Assembly: GCA_035566895.1 (NCBI GenBank)
Contig: DATMQA010000136.1
Coordinates: forward strand, 1-32,318
Source: DATMQA01 sp035566895
Lineage (GTDB): Bacteria; Verrucomicrobiota; Verrucomicrobiia; Limisphaerales; UBA8199
DNA length: 32,318 bases
Direction of reading: 5' to 3'
Shown here: piece after piece, positions 24,601-31,764 of the stretch
Numbering within the stretch: the first letter of the stretch is position 1
How the letters are laid out: every line of letters begins with the position of its first letter
Program-made: the position numbers and the translations under genes
The notes under the pieces: model-generated
The model's database searches: none
Seen by the model: the letters and a program-made list of their open reading frames with translations, nothing else
What the model was told of the DNA's origin: nothing

Positions 24601-26323
24601 CATAACTGCCGTCAGTCGCGCCCGAGATGTTCCCGCCGCCAAAACGCCACTGGTAGGTCAGCCCGCCGCCGCATTGGTTCGTGGCCAGCACGTTGAGCGT
24701 GGCGTTTTGGCCTTGACCGACCGACTGATTTACGGGCGGGATGCTGATGCCGGGCGGCGCCACCAAAGTAACCGCTGCCACACTGCTAGTGATGTTTCCA
24801 GCCACATTGCCGACTACCAAGTCGTAATTGCCGGCATGAGCGCATTGTGCATTGGTGCGGGTAAAGCTGGATCCGGCCGCGCCGGAGATATTCGCGCCGT
24901 TGAGCCGCCACTGGTAAGCGAGGGGCAAGGTGCCGGTAGCGGCCACCGATAGCGTCAGGTTGCTGCCGACTCCCGCACTAAAACCGGCAGGCTGAGTCGA
25001 AATCGCCGGGGGCACCCACACGGTTAAGGTGGCCACAGCGCTGGTCACTGCGCCCGCCACATTGGTGATGGCGACGGTGTAATTGCCGGCGTCGGTGGGC
25101 TGCAGGTTGGTGAGCAACAGACCGGGGTCCGTCGCGCCCCCAATCGCGGCGCCATTGAGTTGCCATTGGTAGCCGAGCGGCAAGGCCCCGCCGGCGAGAA
25201 CGCTGAAGGAGGCGGTCGTGCCAACGATGTTAGTGAGACTCTGCGGTTGAGTGGTGATGTTAGGCGCAGACAGGACTGTCAGTGTGGCTATCATACTGAC
25301 GGCGGCATTGAGAGAGTTGCTCGCTACTACCGTGTAGTTCCCTCCATTGGCAGATTGCACATTGGTGAGCGAAAGGCTGGTGGCAGTGGCGCCGGCGAGG
25401 TTGGTTCCGTTAAACTGCCATTGGTAGCTGAGTTGACCAAAACCCGTCGCCGACACTGTAAAGAGAGCATTGCTTCCGGCGATAACTGTCTGGCTTTGCG
25501 GTTGCGTCGTGATAATTACGCCTTTGCACTTGCCCGAAACGCCAGCGGCATAAATACCAGCGATTTCATTTGAGCTCAGAGCGCGGTTGTAGAGGGAAAC
25601 CTCGTCAAGCCGGCCTTTCAGCTTGCCGTCCCAATAAGGTTGGCCGGAGGTGCCAAAATACACAGGCTGCGTGCCGTAATCCTGGGGGAAGCTGACGTTG
25701 GTCTGGTTTTCGAACCTGCCATTGACGTAGATTTGGAGAGAATTCGGGCCTCGCACCGCCGCGACATGGTACCAAACTCCGGTACTGACTGTAGTTACGG
25801 ACGGAAGAAACACCTCCTGGCCGGAGCTGGAGGCGACTGTGAATAGGAACACGTCGCCGTTGCCGACGCGGAGTTTCTCGAGGGAGTAGCCCTCAAACTG
25901 GAAGGCTTTGGAGCTTTGCTTGAACACGAGATACTGGTCGCCTTGCGGGGCATTGCCCGAGATCGCCGAGTCCAGCGCGGAGAAGTTGACCCAGGTTTCG
26001 ATGGTCAGGTTCGTGGGCCGGAGGCTGGCTGCGTTGGGAATTTGAACAAAACTGTTGGTTCCGTCGAAGCTGAAAGCCGAGAGGACGTTGCCTGTCGCAA
26101 TGGCGGTCGCGTTGCCGGCGAGGGTGCCGTTGTTCGTGCCGACAATATCATTTGCGTTCCCATCGCCCGGCCACCAACTGACCAGGCCGGCCGGAGCGGG
26201 ATCACACCCGGCCGCCGGGGCCCGCAAGGCAAAACCCAGGCCCAGGCAAAAAGCGATTGCCATGAACCAAGCCCGACCCGAGCGCAAACAAGGGCCTGAG
26301 TGATTCCCACTAAACAAAATCAT
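18686..26323 (-). CDS. Giant secreted surface protein: LamG, 11 Ig-like domains, two leucine-rich-repeat blocks
   Basis: About 2545 residues. A signal peptide (residues 1-39; AIAFCLGLGFALRAPAAG) is followed by a LamG/concanavalin domain (about 42-262; LVSWWPGDGNANDIVG, YHVAAVRG, GRLDEVSLYNRALS). Eleven Ig-like domains run from about 268 to 1217. Leucine-rich repeats of the 22-residue internalin type (LTNLTSLDLRWNRLNG) occupy about 1261-1714 and 1888-2104, each followed by a related beta-sandwich module. Next come a MAM-like module (about 2214-2344; GPGTLTFWWSVSSETNYD) and two SSTNL..W modules of a kind common in Verrucomicrobiota. The last 50 residues match nothing, and no PEP-CTERM, LPXTG or T9SS anchor is seen. 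Adhesion or glycan/protein binding is the likely job. I chose the ATG at 26323, which has AGGA upstream; the frame runs on to 26407. It is divergent from hrpB. Confidence 0.9.
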   Translation of the reverse strand: MILFSGNHSGPCLRSGRAWFMAIAFCLGLGFALRAPAAGCDPAPAGLVSWWPGDGNANDIVGTNNGTLAGNATAIATGNVLSAFSFDGTNSFVQIPNAASLRPTNLTIETWVNFSALDSAISGNAPQGDQYLVFKQSSKAFQFEGYSLEKLRVGNGDVFLFTVASSSGQEVFLPSVTTVSTGVWYHVAAVRGPNSLQIYVNGRFENQTNVSFPQDYGTQPVYFGTSGQPYWDGKLKGRLDEVSLYNRALSSNEIAGIYAAGVSGKCKGVIITTQPQSQTVIAGSNALFTVSATGFGQLSYQWQFNGTNLAGATATSLSLTNVQSANGGNYTVVASNSLNAAVSMIATLTVLSAPNITTQPQSLTNIVGTTASFSVLAGGALPLGYQWQLNGAAIGGATDPGLLLTNLQPTDAGNYTVAITNVAGAVTSAVATLTVWVPPAISTQPAGFSAGVGSNLTLSVAATGTLPLAYQWRLNGANISGAAGSSFTRTNAQCAHAGNYDLVVGNVAGNITSSVAAVTLVAPPGISIPPVNQSVGQGQNATLNVLATNQCGGGLTYQWRFGGGNISGATDGSYVRTNAQCVDAGNYDIVVTTLGGSITSSIAAVTVIAPPAISTPPSDQTVAQGQNVTLSALATNQCGGGLTYQWRLNSLNIPGATATNYTRTNLLCADAGNYDVVATTLGGSATSSVAVVTVVAPPGISVPPGIQTVAQGQDVTLTVLATNQCGGGLAYQWRFGGGNISGATGTSYTRTNAQCADAGGYDVVVTTLAGGITSSVAGVTVVAPPGVSIPPASQTVTQGQATTFTVLAANQCGGGLTYQWRFNGGNIPGATSTSYTNTSPQCADAGNYDVVIATLAGSLTSGVASLAVVSPPAVTTGPVSQTVTQGQTVTFAVLATNQCGGGLIYQWRFNGGNLSGATGTGYTNSSSQCGDAGNYDVVVANPAGSLTSSIASLIVVAPPSITIGPLSQTVTQGQNLTFSVLATNQCGGGLTYQWRFNGGNIFGATGRTYTRTNAQCPDAGNFDVVVGDLAGNVTSSAAVASVAAPPVISSPPLSQTVAQNQNATFSVLATNLCAAGQVYQWRFNGGNILGATGSTYTRPNVQCVDAGAFDVIVTNLAGSATSSVAALSVVAPPSITTPPLSQTVTQGQNVTFSLVATNQCGGGLTYQWRFNGGNLSGATGTSYTVTNSRCTDGGNYDVIVTNIAGMVASTPAVLTVGFSAVVLIPDPILNNALHCALSLGPCPVTVADIQKLTCLSANFGQVAAPITNLAGLGAATNLQNLYLNGNFLSDLRPLTNLTSLRTLEFEKNNVTNLAPLVGLTHLACLALGGGLYPPANYNPPTDYSVLSGLTNLTRLSVSYGNLSGFNSLTNLPRLVGLTSLILYQNALVDLSPLAGLTNLTSLDLRWNRLNGTNCLPLLALTNLTTLYLGGNPLSTLPPLQTLTRLSYLNLDGTGLTDLTPLLGLTNLTYLSLNRNPGITNFSVLSALTNLVNLELSGNSLGSVGFLANLNGLAYADLSYNTLTNLSPLTGLSSVSSLVLAGDALTNFVPPLGMTSLANLWLHNNSISAIPELPWLNHLNLDRNPISNIARLSTAPAFTNLTGLGLSWNQVADFSPLASLPNLTLLRLEGDHLTDPLFPALVPSLSRLMFLDLSYNKISSPSWLCQLPNLRELYLGRNEVQDLLPLACLQNLVDLNVSLNFLSNPAILTELQNLQCQRTGILPCGCGWGTNFAQGLQCGGMNVTFPPQNQPPAISTMLPGTPPKWFIPLNSTSSLALLVSEDPSPPPDYPLMAGAISPNPGLVSILSVSNPVFGTDPDRTLAVATANQAGQMNLALQVTDDVDSTTSSNIQVFVVANAYLTNLCPNVDPILTSVLGSAVGTSSAALSMVDLLSLTNLFVSNANLNDPCVWQWLTNLTSLSLNGYSISNLLFLTNLTQLNSLSLYNSGVMDLSPLMALPNLTSLALDGNSLTNVAQLRNLPNLRALILNNNTSTDLSPLSSLSNLLSLVLEGDTIADAGFVTNLTQLRKLDLGNNHLTSLQPVAGLSNLTSLLLQQNRLRDLHLLTNLPSLLLVDLSLNPLNLSSNQVVSVIQTLFSNRVQVVYLPLRQLTLVVPNTNWFILTNTTSTLGIRVTDNGPTNEPVALAYGSSNQSLLPNANLATAPLTNLPPDYYYVFTAALRPGQTGASVITLTATDSAGLTTNSYILVSAVAPQPFAAQFASNANLTWTTWGNVPWFGETNNTHNGIWAAQSGHITDDQDSWLQTTVTGPGTLTFWWSVSSETNYDLLQFYTNGVLETPALSGEISWRQQTLNLPAGTQTLAWRYVKDPDRSLGADAAWLSEVAFTTPAPTLQLTPSTNGQMQITIHGIVGHLYQVEFSTDLANWSNLVTLTLTNSTIIIYDSAAPTGARFYRVRDLSTSLLRLDPPVLTNSVALLVLHSPPRLRFALQSSTNLTKWSSLATLTNTTGTLSYPAPRPTNSSRQFYRAMLLLGTPAMHFGGFAFASPDARTPLNQRGSSPPALTALSQPSPDWTNSSGYAELAGDEAV
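18772..18788. other. Short GC-rich inverted repeat near the 3' end of the giant gene
   Basis: GCGGGCTCGAGCCCCGC is a near-perfect dyad (one extra C), inside the sequence coding for the unassigned C-terminal tail. It has no T-tract and is unlikely to be a terminator. Confidence 0.25.
20010..20660 (-). repeat. Second leucine-rich-repeat block
   Basis: About eight 22-residue repeats of the form LxxLxNLTSLxLxxNxLxxLxPL, for example LTNLTSLSLNGYSISNL. The block is followed by a beta-sandwich module beginning NTNWFILTNTTSTLGIRV that is related to the one after the first block, which points to a duplicated LRR-plus-sandwich unit. Confidence 0.75.
21180..22540 (-). repeat. First leucine-rich-repeat block
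   Basis: Roughly eighteen repeats of the internalin-like 22-residue class (for example LAGLTNLTSLDLRWNRLNG), capped after LQNLQC by a cysteine-rich turn (ILPCGCGWG...LQCGG). It is followed by a sandwich module beginning PPKWFIPLNSTSSLALLV. Confidence 0.78.
22671..24758 (-). repeat. Eight tandem 261-bp Ig-domain repeats
   Basis: Domain starts fall at about 24758, 24497, 24236, 23975, 23714, 23453, 23192 and 22931, an exact 261-bp (87-codon) period. The shared core is TNQCGGGLTYQWRFNGGN, followed by the second cysteine in NAQCADAGNYDVVV. Seven of the eight keep the first motif almost unchanged; the seventh (from 23192) reads TNLCAAGQVYQW. Three further Ig domains upstream (25522-24759) are more diverged. 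Confidence 0.9.
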
Positions 26324-26456
26324 TTGTCCTGGGATGGATACTAAGCCCATCGTATGTGGTCCCGGCACGCGCTGGCCAGTCGCCCCAGTACGGAGGACCA
26401 TCCCCAATAATACGGAGTAATTTCCATTTCGGGCCGGTCAGTTTACCTTGGGACCA

Positions 26457-29003
26457 ATGGCCGACCGACTGCCGATATACGAAATTCAGGACGCGCTCAT
26501 AGCTCGGGTGCGCCAAGAGGGGCGGACAATCGTCTCTGCCCCCACCGGCTCCGGCAAATCCACCCAGGTGCCCCAAATGCTCCTGGATGCCGGCCTGCTG
26601 GGCACCGGCCAGGTGGTGGTGCTGCAACCGCGCCGGCTGGCAACCCGCCTTTTGGCCGCCCGGGTGGCGTGGGAACGTAAGGTGGAGCTTGGCGGAGAAG
26701 TCGGATACCAAATTCGCTTCGAGAACGTCAGCGGGCCAGAGACCCGCATCCGCTTTGTCACCGAAGGGGTGCTGCTGCGGCAGATTGTCCAGGATCCAAG
26801 GCTGCGCGGCATTTCGGCCCTGATTTTCGACGAGTTCCACGAACGGCACCTCTACGGCGACATCACCCTGGCCCGCGCGCTGGATTTGCAGGAATCCGAA
26901 CGGCCCGATCTCAAAATCCTGGTCATGTCCGCCACGCTCGAGGCCACGCGGCTCGAGGAGTATCTCAAGCCTTGCCGAGTGTTGGAATCTCTGGGCCGCA
27001 CTTTTTCGGTGGAAATCCAGTTTGCCGACACCCCGGGTTACATCGATAAGCGCCCGATTTGGGACCAGGCCGCCGCCGCCTTCGGCGATTTTGTGCGCGG
27101 CGGAGGCGAGGGCGACGTGCTGGTCTTCATGCCCGGTGGTTTTGAGATTTCGCAAACCATCGAGGCGATTCGCCACTGCGATGAATCGCGCGGCTTCATC
27201 CTGCTGCCGCTCCACGGCGAACTGCCGCCGCGTGAGCAGGATGCTGCCGTCGCCCGTTACGACAAACGCAAGGTCGTCGTCGCCACCAACGTCGCCGAAA
27301 CCTCCCTCACCATCGACGGCATTCGTTGCGTCATCGACAGCGGTCTGGCGCGTATCCCGCGTTACGACCCGTATCGCGGCATTAACACGCTGCTGATCGA
27401 CAAAATCAGCCGGGCCTCCGCCGACCAGCGAGCTGGCCGGGCGGGCCGGACGGCGCCTGGGGTGTGTCTGCGGCTCTGGTCCAGAGAGGAGCATGCGCAT
27501 CGGCCCGCACAGGAGCAGCCCGAGATCAAGCGGCTGGATTTAGCTGAGGTGGTCCTTACGCTTAAAGCCGCGGGCGTTGAGGACCTGCGAAAGTTTCGCT
27601 GGCTGGAGGCGCCGGAGGAGCAATCGCTTGCGCATGCGGAGGAGCTCCTTAAGGACTTAGGCGCTGTGAAAAACACCGGCACATCAAGCTCGATCAGTTC
27701 TATTGGAGAGAAGATGCTGGCCTTTCCTCTGCACCCGCGCTACTCGCGGATGCTGCTGGCAGCGCAGGATTACGGCTGTGTTTACCAGGCTTGCCTCGTC
27801 GCCGCCCTCACGCAAGGCCGCGACCTGCTTCTGCGCAACGTGGACCGCGACACGGTCCGCTGGCGCGAGGACCTCCTGGGCGACAAAGCCGCCAGCGATT
27901 TTTGGCTGTTGATGCGCGCCTGGACTTACGCTGCAAAGAACGATTTTCGCATCGAGGCCTGCCGCCGGCTGGGCATCCATATGGTCACTGCCCGCCAGGT
28001 CGGGCCGCTATTTCAGCAATTCCTGGATATCGCCCGGCGCGAAAGATTGGACATCGCCCGGCGTGAGGTGCCTGACGAGGCGCTCCAAAAGTGCATCCTG
28101 ATCGGGTTTAGTGATCGCGTCGCCCGGCGTTTGGATTCCGGCACGCTGCGTTGCGACCTGGTCCACAGCCGGCGCGGCGTCCTGGCCCGCGAGAGTGCCG
28201 TCCAGAGCAGTCCATTGCTGGTCGCTGCTGAAATCCGCGAAGTCGAAGGCAAAGACAAATCGGTCAATACGCTACTGAGCCTGGCCACCGCCATCGAGGA
28301 ACCGTGGCTCCGTGAGTTGTTCCCCGGCGATATCAGCACGACCTTGCGCGTTTTCTATGACTCCGCTACGAAGCGCGTTTACGCCGAGGAACAGCTTCGG
28401 TTCCGCGACCTGGCCATCGGCATGCGCCGCGTGGACCCGCCGCCAGCCGATGAAGCGGCGCGGTTGTTGACCGAGGAAGTGGTCGCAGGCCGGCTCCTCC
28501 TTAAGGATTGGGACCACGCAGTCGAGCAACGGATTCTACGCCTGAACCTCCTTAGCGAATGGTGCCCCGAGCTGGCCCTGCCGCCGATTGCCGCTCAGGA
28601 CCGCTGCCACCTGATCGAGCAACTTTGCCACGGAGCTTTCGGATACAAGGATATCAAAGACAAACCGGTCAAGCCCGTCGTAAAAAGCTGGCTCAGCCCT
28701 GCCCAGCAGGAGCTGCTGGACAAACATGCCCCTGAACGGCTCACCCTCTCAAACGGCCGCACACCAAAGGTTAATTACGAGCCCGGCGCCTCCCCGCACA
28801 TAGCCATGCGCATCCAGGAACTCTATGACGTCAATGCTACCCCTCGCATCGCAATGGGACGCGTCCCGGTGCTGGTCCATATCCTGGCCCCGAATCTGCG
28901 CCCGGTTCAAATCACCCAGGACCTCGCCGGCTTCTGGCGCGAACACTATCCTCGTGTGAAACAGGAGCTCCAGCGTAAGTACCCGAAGCACCAGTGGCGG
29001 TGA
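26457..29003 (+). CDS. hrpB: ATP-dependent helicase HrpB
   Basis: An 848-residue DExH-box helicase. Motif I is SAPTGSGKST (27-36), motif II is DEFH (125-128; DEFHERHLYGD) and motif III is MSAT (157-160). VATNVAETSLTIDGI and QRAGRAGRTAPG form the C-terminal RecA-like half. DEFH rather than DEAH separates HrpB from HrpA. The HrpB C-terminal domain is clear in LTLSNGRTPKVNYE, TPRIAMGRVPVLVHILAPN and QITQDLAGFWREHYPRVKQEL, ending in KYPKHQW. Its substrate in most bacteria is unsettled; RNA processing is the usual assumption. I chose the ATG at 26457; the frame opens at a TTG 9 nt earlier. It is divergent from the giant gene across 133 bp. Confidence 0.93.
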   Translation: MADRLPIYEIQDALIARVRQEGRTIVSAPTGSGKSTQVPQMLLDAGLLGTGQVVVLQPRRLATRLLAARVAWERKVELGGEVGYQIRFENVSGPETRIRFVTEGVLLRQIVQDPRLRGISALIFDEFHERHLYGDITLARALDLQESERPDLKILVMSATLEATRLEEYLKPCRVLESLGRTFSVEIQFADTPGYIDKRPIWDQAAAAFGDFVRGGGEGDVLVFMPGGFEISQTIEAIRHCDESRGFILLPLHGELPPREQDAAVARYDKRKVVVATNVAETSLTIDGIRCVIDSGLARIPRYDPYRGINTLLIDKISRASADQRAGRAGRTAPGVCLRLWSREEHAHRPAQEQPEIKRLDLAEVVLTLKAAGVEDLRKFRWLEAPEEQSLAHAEELLKDLGAVKNTGTSSSISSIGEKMLAFPLHPRYSRMLLAAQDYGCVYQACLVAALTQGRDLLLRNVDRDTVRWREDLLGDKAASDFWLLMRAWTYAAKNDFRIEACRRLGIHMVTARQVGPLFQQFLDIARRERLDIARREVPDEALQKCILIGFSDRVARRLDSGTLRCDLVHSRRGVLARESAVQSSPLLVAAEIREVEGKDKSVNTLLSLATAIEEPWLRELFPGDISTTLRVFYDSATKRVYAEEQLRFRDLAIGMRRVDPPPADEAARLLTEEVVAGRLLLKDWDHAVEQRILRLNLLSEWCPELALPPIAAQDRCHLIEQLCHGAFGYKDIKDKPVKPVVKSWLSPAQQELLDKHAPERLTLSNGRTPKVNYEPGASPHIAMRIQELYDVNATPRIAMGRVPVLVHILAPNLRPVQITQDLAGFWREHYPRVKQELQRKYPKHQWR

Positions 29004-29007
29004 AATC

Positions 29008-29029
29008 GGAAACTTCGAGGAAACTTTGA
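29008..29029. repeat. Tandem 11-bp duplication in the hrpB-oxidoreductase spacer
   Basis: GGAAACTTCGA is followed directly by GGAAACTTTGA, two copies with one mismatch, just after the hrpB stop. No function is apparent. Confidence 0.4.
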
Positions 29030-29095
29030 GGCTTGGACTTTTGGCCGGTCTTCGGTAGCCTTTCCCCGGCCCGTTTGATTCGTCCCGCAACAACT

Positions 29096-30529
29096 ATGAA
29101 AACCAAAGATAAAACTCTCGACACGAAACTCACCCGGCGACAATTCCTGCGCAGCGCCGGTCTTTGCAGCACCGGCTTCATGGTTCTGCCTGCCGCCGTG
29201 CTGGGCTTGCGCGGTGTGATCTCCCCCAACCAGAAGCTGAACGTTGCCGGCATCGGCATCGGCGGCCAGGGCGGCGAAGACCTCAGGCACATGGAGAACG
29301 ACAACATCGTCGCCCTGTGCGATGTGGATAAGAATCATGCCGCCCACGTTTTCAAACGGTATCCCAAGGCTAAACAATTTACCGATTACCGCCAGATGCT
29401 GGACGAGATGAAGGAAATCGATGGCGTCGTGATCGCGACGCCAGACCATCATCATTTTCCTGCGTCCATGGCGGCCATCCAGCGCGGCAAACATGTCTAT
29501 TGCGAAAAGCCGTTAACCCACTCCGTTTGGGAATCGCGGGAGCTTGCCCGCGCAACTCGGGAGGCCAAAGTTGCCACGCAGATGGGCAACGGCGGCCAGG
29601 CCTCCGAGGCCACGCGCCGGCTTTGCGAATATGCCTGGTCGGGGATCATCGGGCCCATCCGCGAGGCGCACATCTGGACGGACCGCCCGTCCAATGGCTT
29701 GTTCGACGAATATTGGCCTCAAGGCGTGGCGCGGCCTAAGGAGACACCGCCTGTTCCCGCCACCCTCGATTGGGATTTGTGGGTCGGTCCGGCGCCTTTG
29801 CGACCTTATAACCCCGCCTACCTGCCCTTCAAATGGCGCGGTTGGTGGGACTTTGGGACCGGCGCTTTGGGCGACATCGGCTGCCACTCCATGGACCCCG
29901 TGTTCCGGGCGCTGAAGCTCGGCGCGCCTTTGACGGTCCAAGCCTCCTCGACGCGTGTGAATCCCGAAACCTATCCGCTGGGATCAATGGTGACCTACGA
30001 ATTTCCAGCGCGGTCCGCCGAACCACAAACCAATAATTGGCACGTGCGCGGACTCACGGGCGCCGGGGCCGGCGGAATCGCGATGCCGGCCTGCAAACTG
30101 GTTTGGTACGACGGCGGCCTGCGCCCGCCCCGGCCAGAGGGCCTGCCCGACGGAAAACTTATGGGCGACAATGGCCGGCTGCTGCTCGGGGACAAGGGGT
30201 TCATCCTGGGCCGCGCGGACAATATGGTTTACCCGGAATCGTGCGCGAAAGCAGCCCAGGAAATAGCCGCCACCATTCCGCGCTCGCCAGGCCACCACCA
30301 GGAATGGCTCGACGCCTGCAAAGGCGGAAAACCGGCCGGTTCGAATTTCGACTGGGCCGGGCCGCTGGCCGAGGCGGTGCTGATGGGCAATATTGCTTTG
30401 CGGGTGAAACTTCGGGAAGACCTCACACTCACCAAACTCCACTGGGACGCGGCGAGCTTGAAGTTCACGAATCTCGACGAGGCCAACCAGTTCGTCCGAC
30501 GAGAGTATAGGGCGGGGTGGGTCACTTGA
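29096..30529 (+). CDS. Gfo/Idh/MocA family oxidoreductase with Tat signal
   Basis: A 477-residue NAD(P)-dependent oxidoreductase. The N-terminus has a twin-arginine signal (LTRRQFLRSAGLCSTGFMVLPAAVLG), so the folded, cofactor-loaded enzyme would be exported. The Rossmann motif is VAGIGIGGQGGEDL, followed by VALCDVDK, ATPDHHH and YCEKPLTH, the family's EKP motif with its catalytic lysine. The C-terminal domain includes WWDFGTGALGDIGCHSMDP. Exported proteins of this kind are very numerous in Verrucomicrobiota and Planctomycetota and are thought to act on sugars or glycosides; the substrate here is unknown. I chose the ATG at 29096; the frame reaches back to 29033, which would bury the Tat signal. 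No clear ribosome-binding site is seen. Confidence 0.92.
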   Translation: MKTKDKTLDTKLTRRQFLRSAGLCSTGFMVLPAAVLGLRGVISPNQKLNVAGIGIGGQGGEDLRHMENDNIVALCDVDKNHAAHVFKRYPKAKQFTDYRQMLDEMKEIDGVVIATPDHHHFPASMAAIQRGKHVYCEKPLTHSVWESRELARATREAKVATQMGNGGQASEATRRLCEYAWSGIIGPIREAHIWTDRPSNGLFDEYWPQGVARPKETPPVPATLDWDLWVGPAPLRPYNPAYLPFKWRGWWDFGTGALGDIGCHSMDPVFRALKLGAPLTVQASSTRVNPETYPLGSMVTYEFPARSAEPQTNNWHVRGLTGAGAGGIAMPACKLVWYDGGLRPPRPEGLPDGKLMGDNGRLLLGDKGFILGRADNMVYPESCAKAAQEIAATIPRSPGHHQEWLDACKGGKPAGSNFDWAGPLAEAVLMGNIALRVKLREDLTLTKLHWDAASLKFTNLDEANQFVRREYRAGWVT

Positions 30530-30557
30530 GGCAGCAACAAAAGTAACTAAAACTTTT

Positions 30558-31142
30558 ATGAACCGATTAAATTTTCGGACTGATGCTCTGTGGATTATTG
30601 TGTTGGCCGTGCTGCTGGGGATGGGCTTCGCGACGGCCGCAGAGCCGGACGGAAACAGCCGCCCGCAGCGGCCTCCACTTCCGCCGGGAGAACGAGGCGA
30701 GCGTCCATTCCCCGGGGCCGGTTTGGGCCAGTTTGCGCCTGGTTTGGGCCGTCTGCTTGGCGTCCTGACGGACGAGCAGCGCGCTTCCTTGCGTGAGGCC
30801 ATGGAGAACCAACGGGCTGACACTCGAACTCTCGAAGAAAAACTGCGGGGCTCTCGCCAGGAGGTGTTTGCCGCCGCGTTGGTGGAAAAGTTCGATGAGG
30901 CCGTGGTTCGGCAAAAGGCGCTGGCTCTCGCTAGGTTCGAGGCCGAAATGACCGTGCTCCGGGCCAAAGCGCTATCCCAAATGCGCCCGCCGCTGTCACC
31001 TGAACAACTTGAGAAAATCAAGCAGCCGGGCCTGCCGAACACGGGAGACGCCCAGCCTCAACCACGTCGCCGGCGGCCGGAGCTTCCGCGCGATGAGAAC
31101 GGACTGCCGCCTAAGGACTCACCACCGGAGACGCAACCTTAG
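30558..31142 (+). CDS. Secreted Spy/CpxP-like LTxxQ-type helical protein
   Basis: A 194-residue exported protein. A signal peptide (LWIIVLAVLLGMGFATAAE) is followed by a Pro/Gly-rich segment (RPPLPPGERGERPFPGAG) and then a helical region, LLGVLTDEQRASLREAMENQ, with LEEKLRGSRQEVFAAALVEKFDEAVVRQKALA. That pattern resembles periplasmic heavy-metal-sensor/Spy-like proteins that bind unfolded proteins or metals. The C-terminus is Pro/Arg-rich and probably disordered. It starts 28 bp after the oxidoreductase stop and may be co-transcribed with it. A small dyad, AAAAGT and ACTTTT, sits just before the ATG. Family assignment is by pattern and is moderate. Confidence 0.7.
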   Translation: MNRLNFRTDALWIIVLAVLLGMGFATAAEPDGNSRPQRPPLPPGERGERPFPGAGLGQFAPGLGRLLGVLTDEQRASLREAMENQRADTRTLEEKLRGSRQEVFAAALVEKFDEAVVRQKALALARFEAEMTVLRAKALSQMRPPLSPEQLEKIKQPGLPNTGDAQPQPRRRRPELPRDENGLPPKDSPPETQP

Positions 31143-31151
31143 AACTGAGAA

Positions 31152-31187
31152 GTTAACTGCGTTAAAAGAGTTAAGCGGGTTGAATGG
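31152..31187. repeat. Nonamer repeat tract (4 units)
   Basis: GTTAACTGC, GTTAAAAGA, GTTAAGCGG and GTTGAATGG follow each other with an exact period of nine, starting nine bases after the Spy-like gene's stop. This is a different unit from the heptamer tracts. Confidence 0.55.
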
Positions 31188-31354
31188 AGGGCGAAGGCGC
31201 GTGCAGCCCGGTAGCTCTCTCGAGCCGGAGGGGTTTTCCAGGGCGAACCAGACGCAACTTTCCGCAGCCGGATGGAACGGTGCTGCGAAGAGCAGAGCTA
31301 TTTCGGCCGAAGCTGTAACCGGAATTGGCGGCACGGGCAACCGCAGGGCCAACC

Positions 31355-31504
31355 TCAACCAGGACTTTCCGGCGTGTGCCGCTGCCAGGCGAGACTCCAT
31401 TTGCGCAGCACGCGGACAAAGACTTCGTCCGCGCGGCGGTTGAAAACGCCGACAAAGGAATAGCCACGGCGCACCGCCAGGCCACAGCGCGGCAAAAAAG
31501 CCAA
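31355..31504 (-). pseudogene. Short protein-like frame, probably a gene or repeat remnant
   Basis: In the 620-bp gap between the Spy-like gene and glnB, one minus-strand frame of about 49 codons has G/C-rich third positions and a protein-like reading (RRGYSFVGVFNRRADEVFVR, then LRKWSLAWQRH). It has no ATG and is bounded by a stop just upstream. A dyad (CGCGGAC at 31411-31417 and GTCCGCG at 31427-31433) lies within it. The rest of the gap, apart from the nonamers and the glnB promoter, shows nothing I can assign. Confidence 0.25.
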
Positions 31505-31710
31505 CTGGCCAGGAGATGAGTTTCAGGAGCCATGCGGGAGACCGGCCAGGTGGCAACTTGCACTTCTCAGCCGGTTCAGGAACGCAACGGCGGCTGCCAG
31601 ATTCATCAGGCGCAGTGTATGGCGGATGCCTCGCAAACCAAGGAAAAGTCGACGCGAAAAACTCACGAAGAAATCTTGAAGAAAATTTTTTATTTTTTTT
31701 CACATTCCTG

Positions 31711-31738
31711 TTTACAGCCGACCACTGAGTGTTAGTAT
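31711..31738 (+). promoter_or_regulatory. Candidate sigma-70-type promoter of glnB
   Basis: TTTACA (31711-31716) and TAGTAT (31733-31738) are spaced by 16 bp, 26 bp before the glnB ATG. An A/T-rich stretch, including TTTTTTTATTTTTTTT at about 31685-31700, lies directly upstream and could act as an UP element. The -10 match is only four of six. No sigma-54 site with correct -24/-12 spacing was found. Confidence 0.4.
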
Positions 31739-31764
31739 CCGGCTCTGCGACTCGGAAGAATGAC

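Noticed and set aside
22671..24758. Regular 261-bp repeats considered as a CRISPR-like or non-coding array
   Set aside because: The period is 87 codons, the frame stays open throughout and the units read as Ig domains; there are no short repeats with variable spacers.
26310..27500. Long minus-strand frame (396 codons) opposite hrpB
   Set aside because: hrpB on the plus strand has every helicase motif; the opposing frame is Arg/Pro/Gly-rich, matches no family, and is a shadow of high-GC codon usage.
31551..31562. Sigma-54-like TGGCAACTTGCA upstream of glnB
   Set aside because: The GG and GC elements are only six bases apart instead of ten, and it lies about 200 bp from the start codon.
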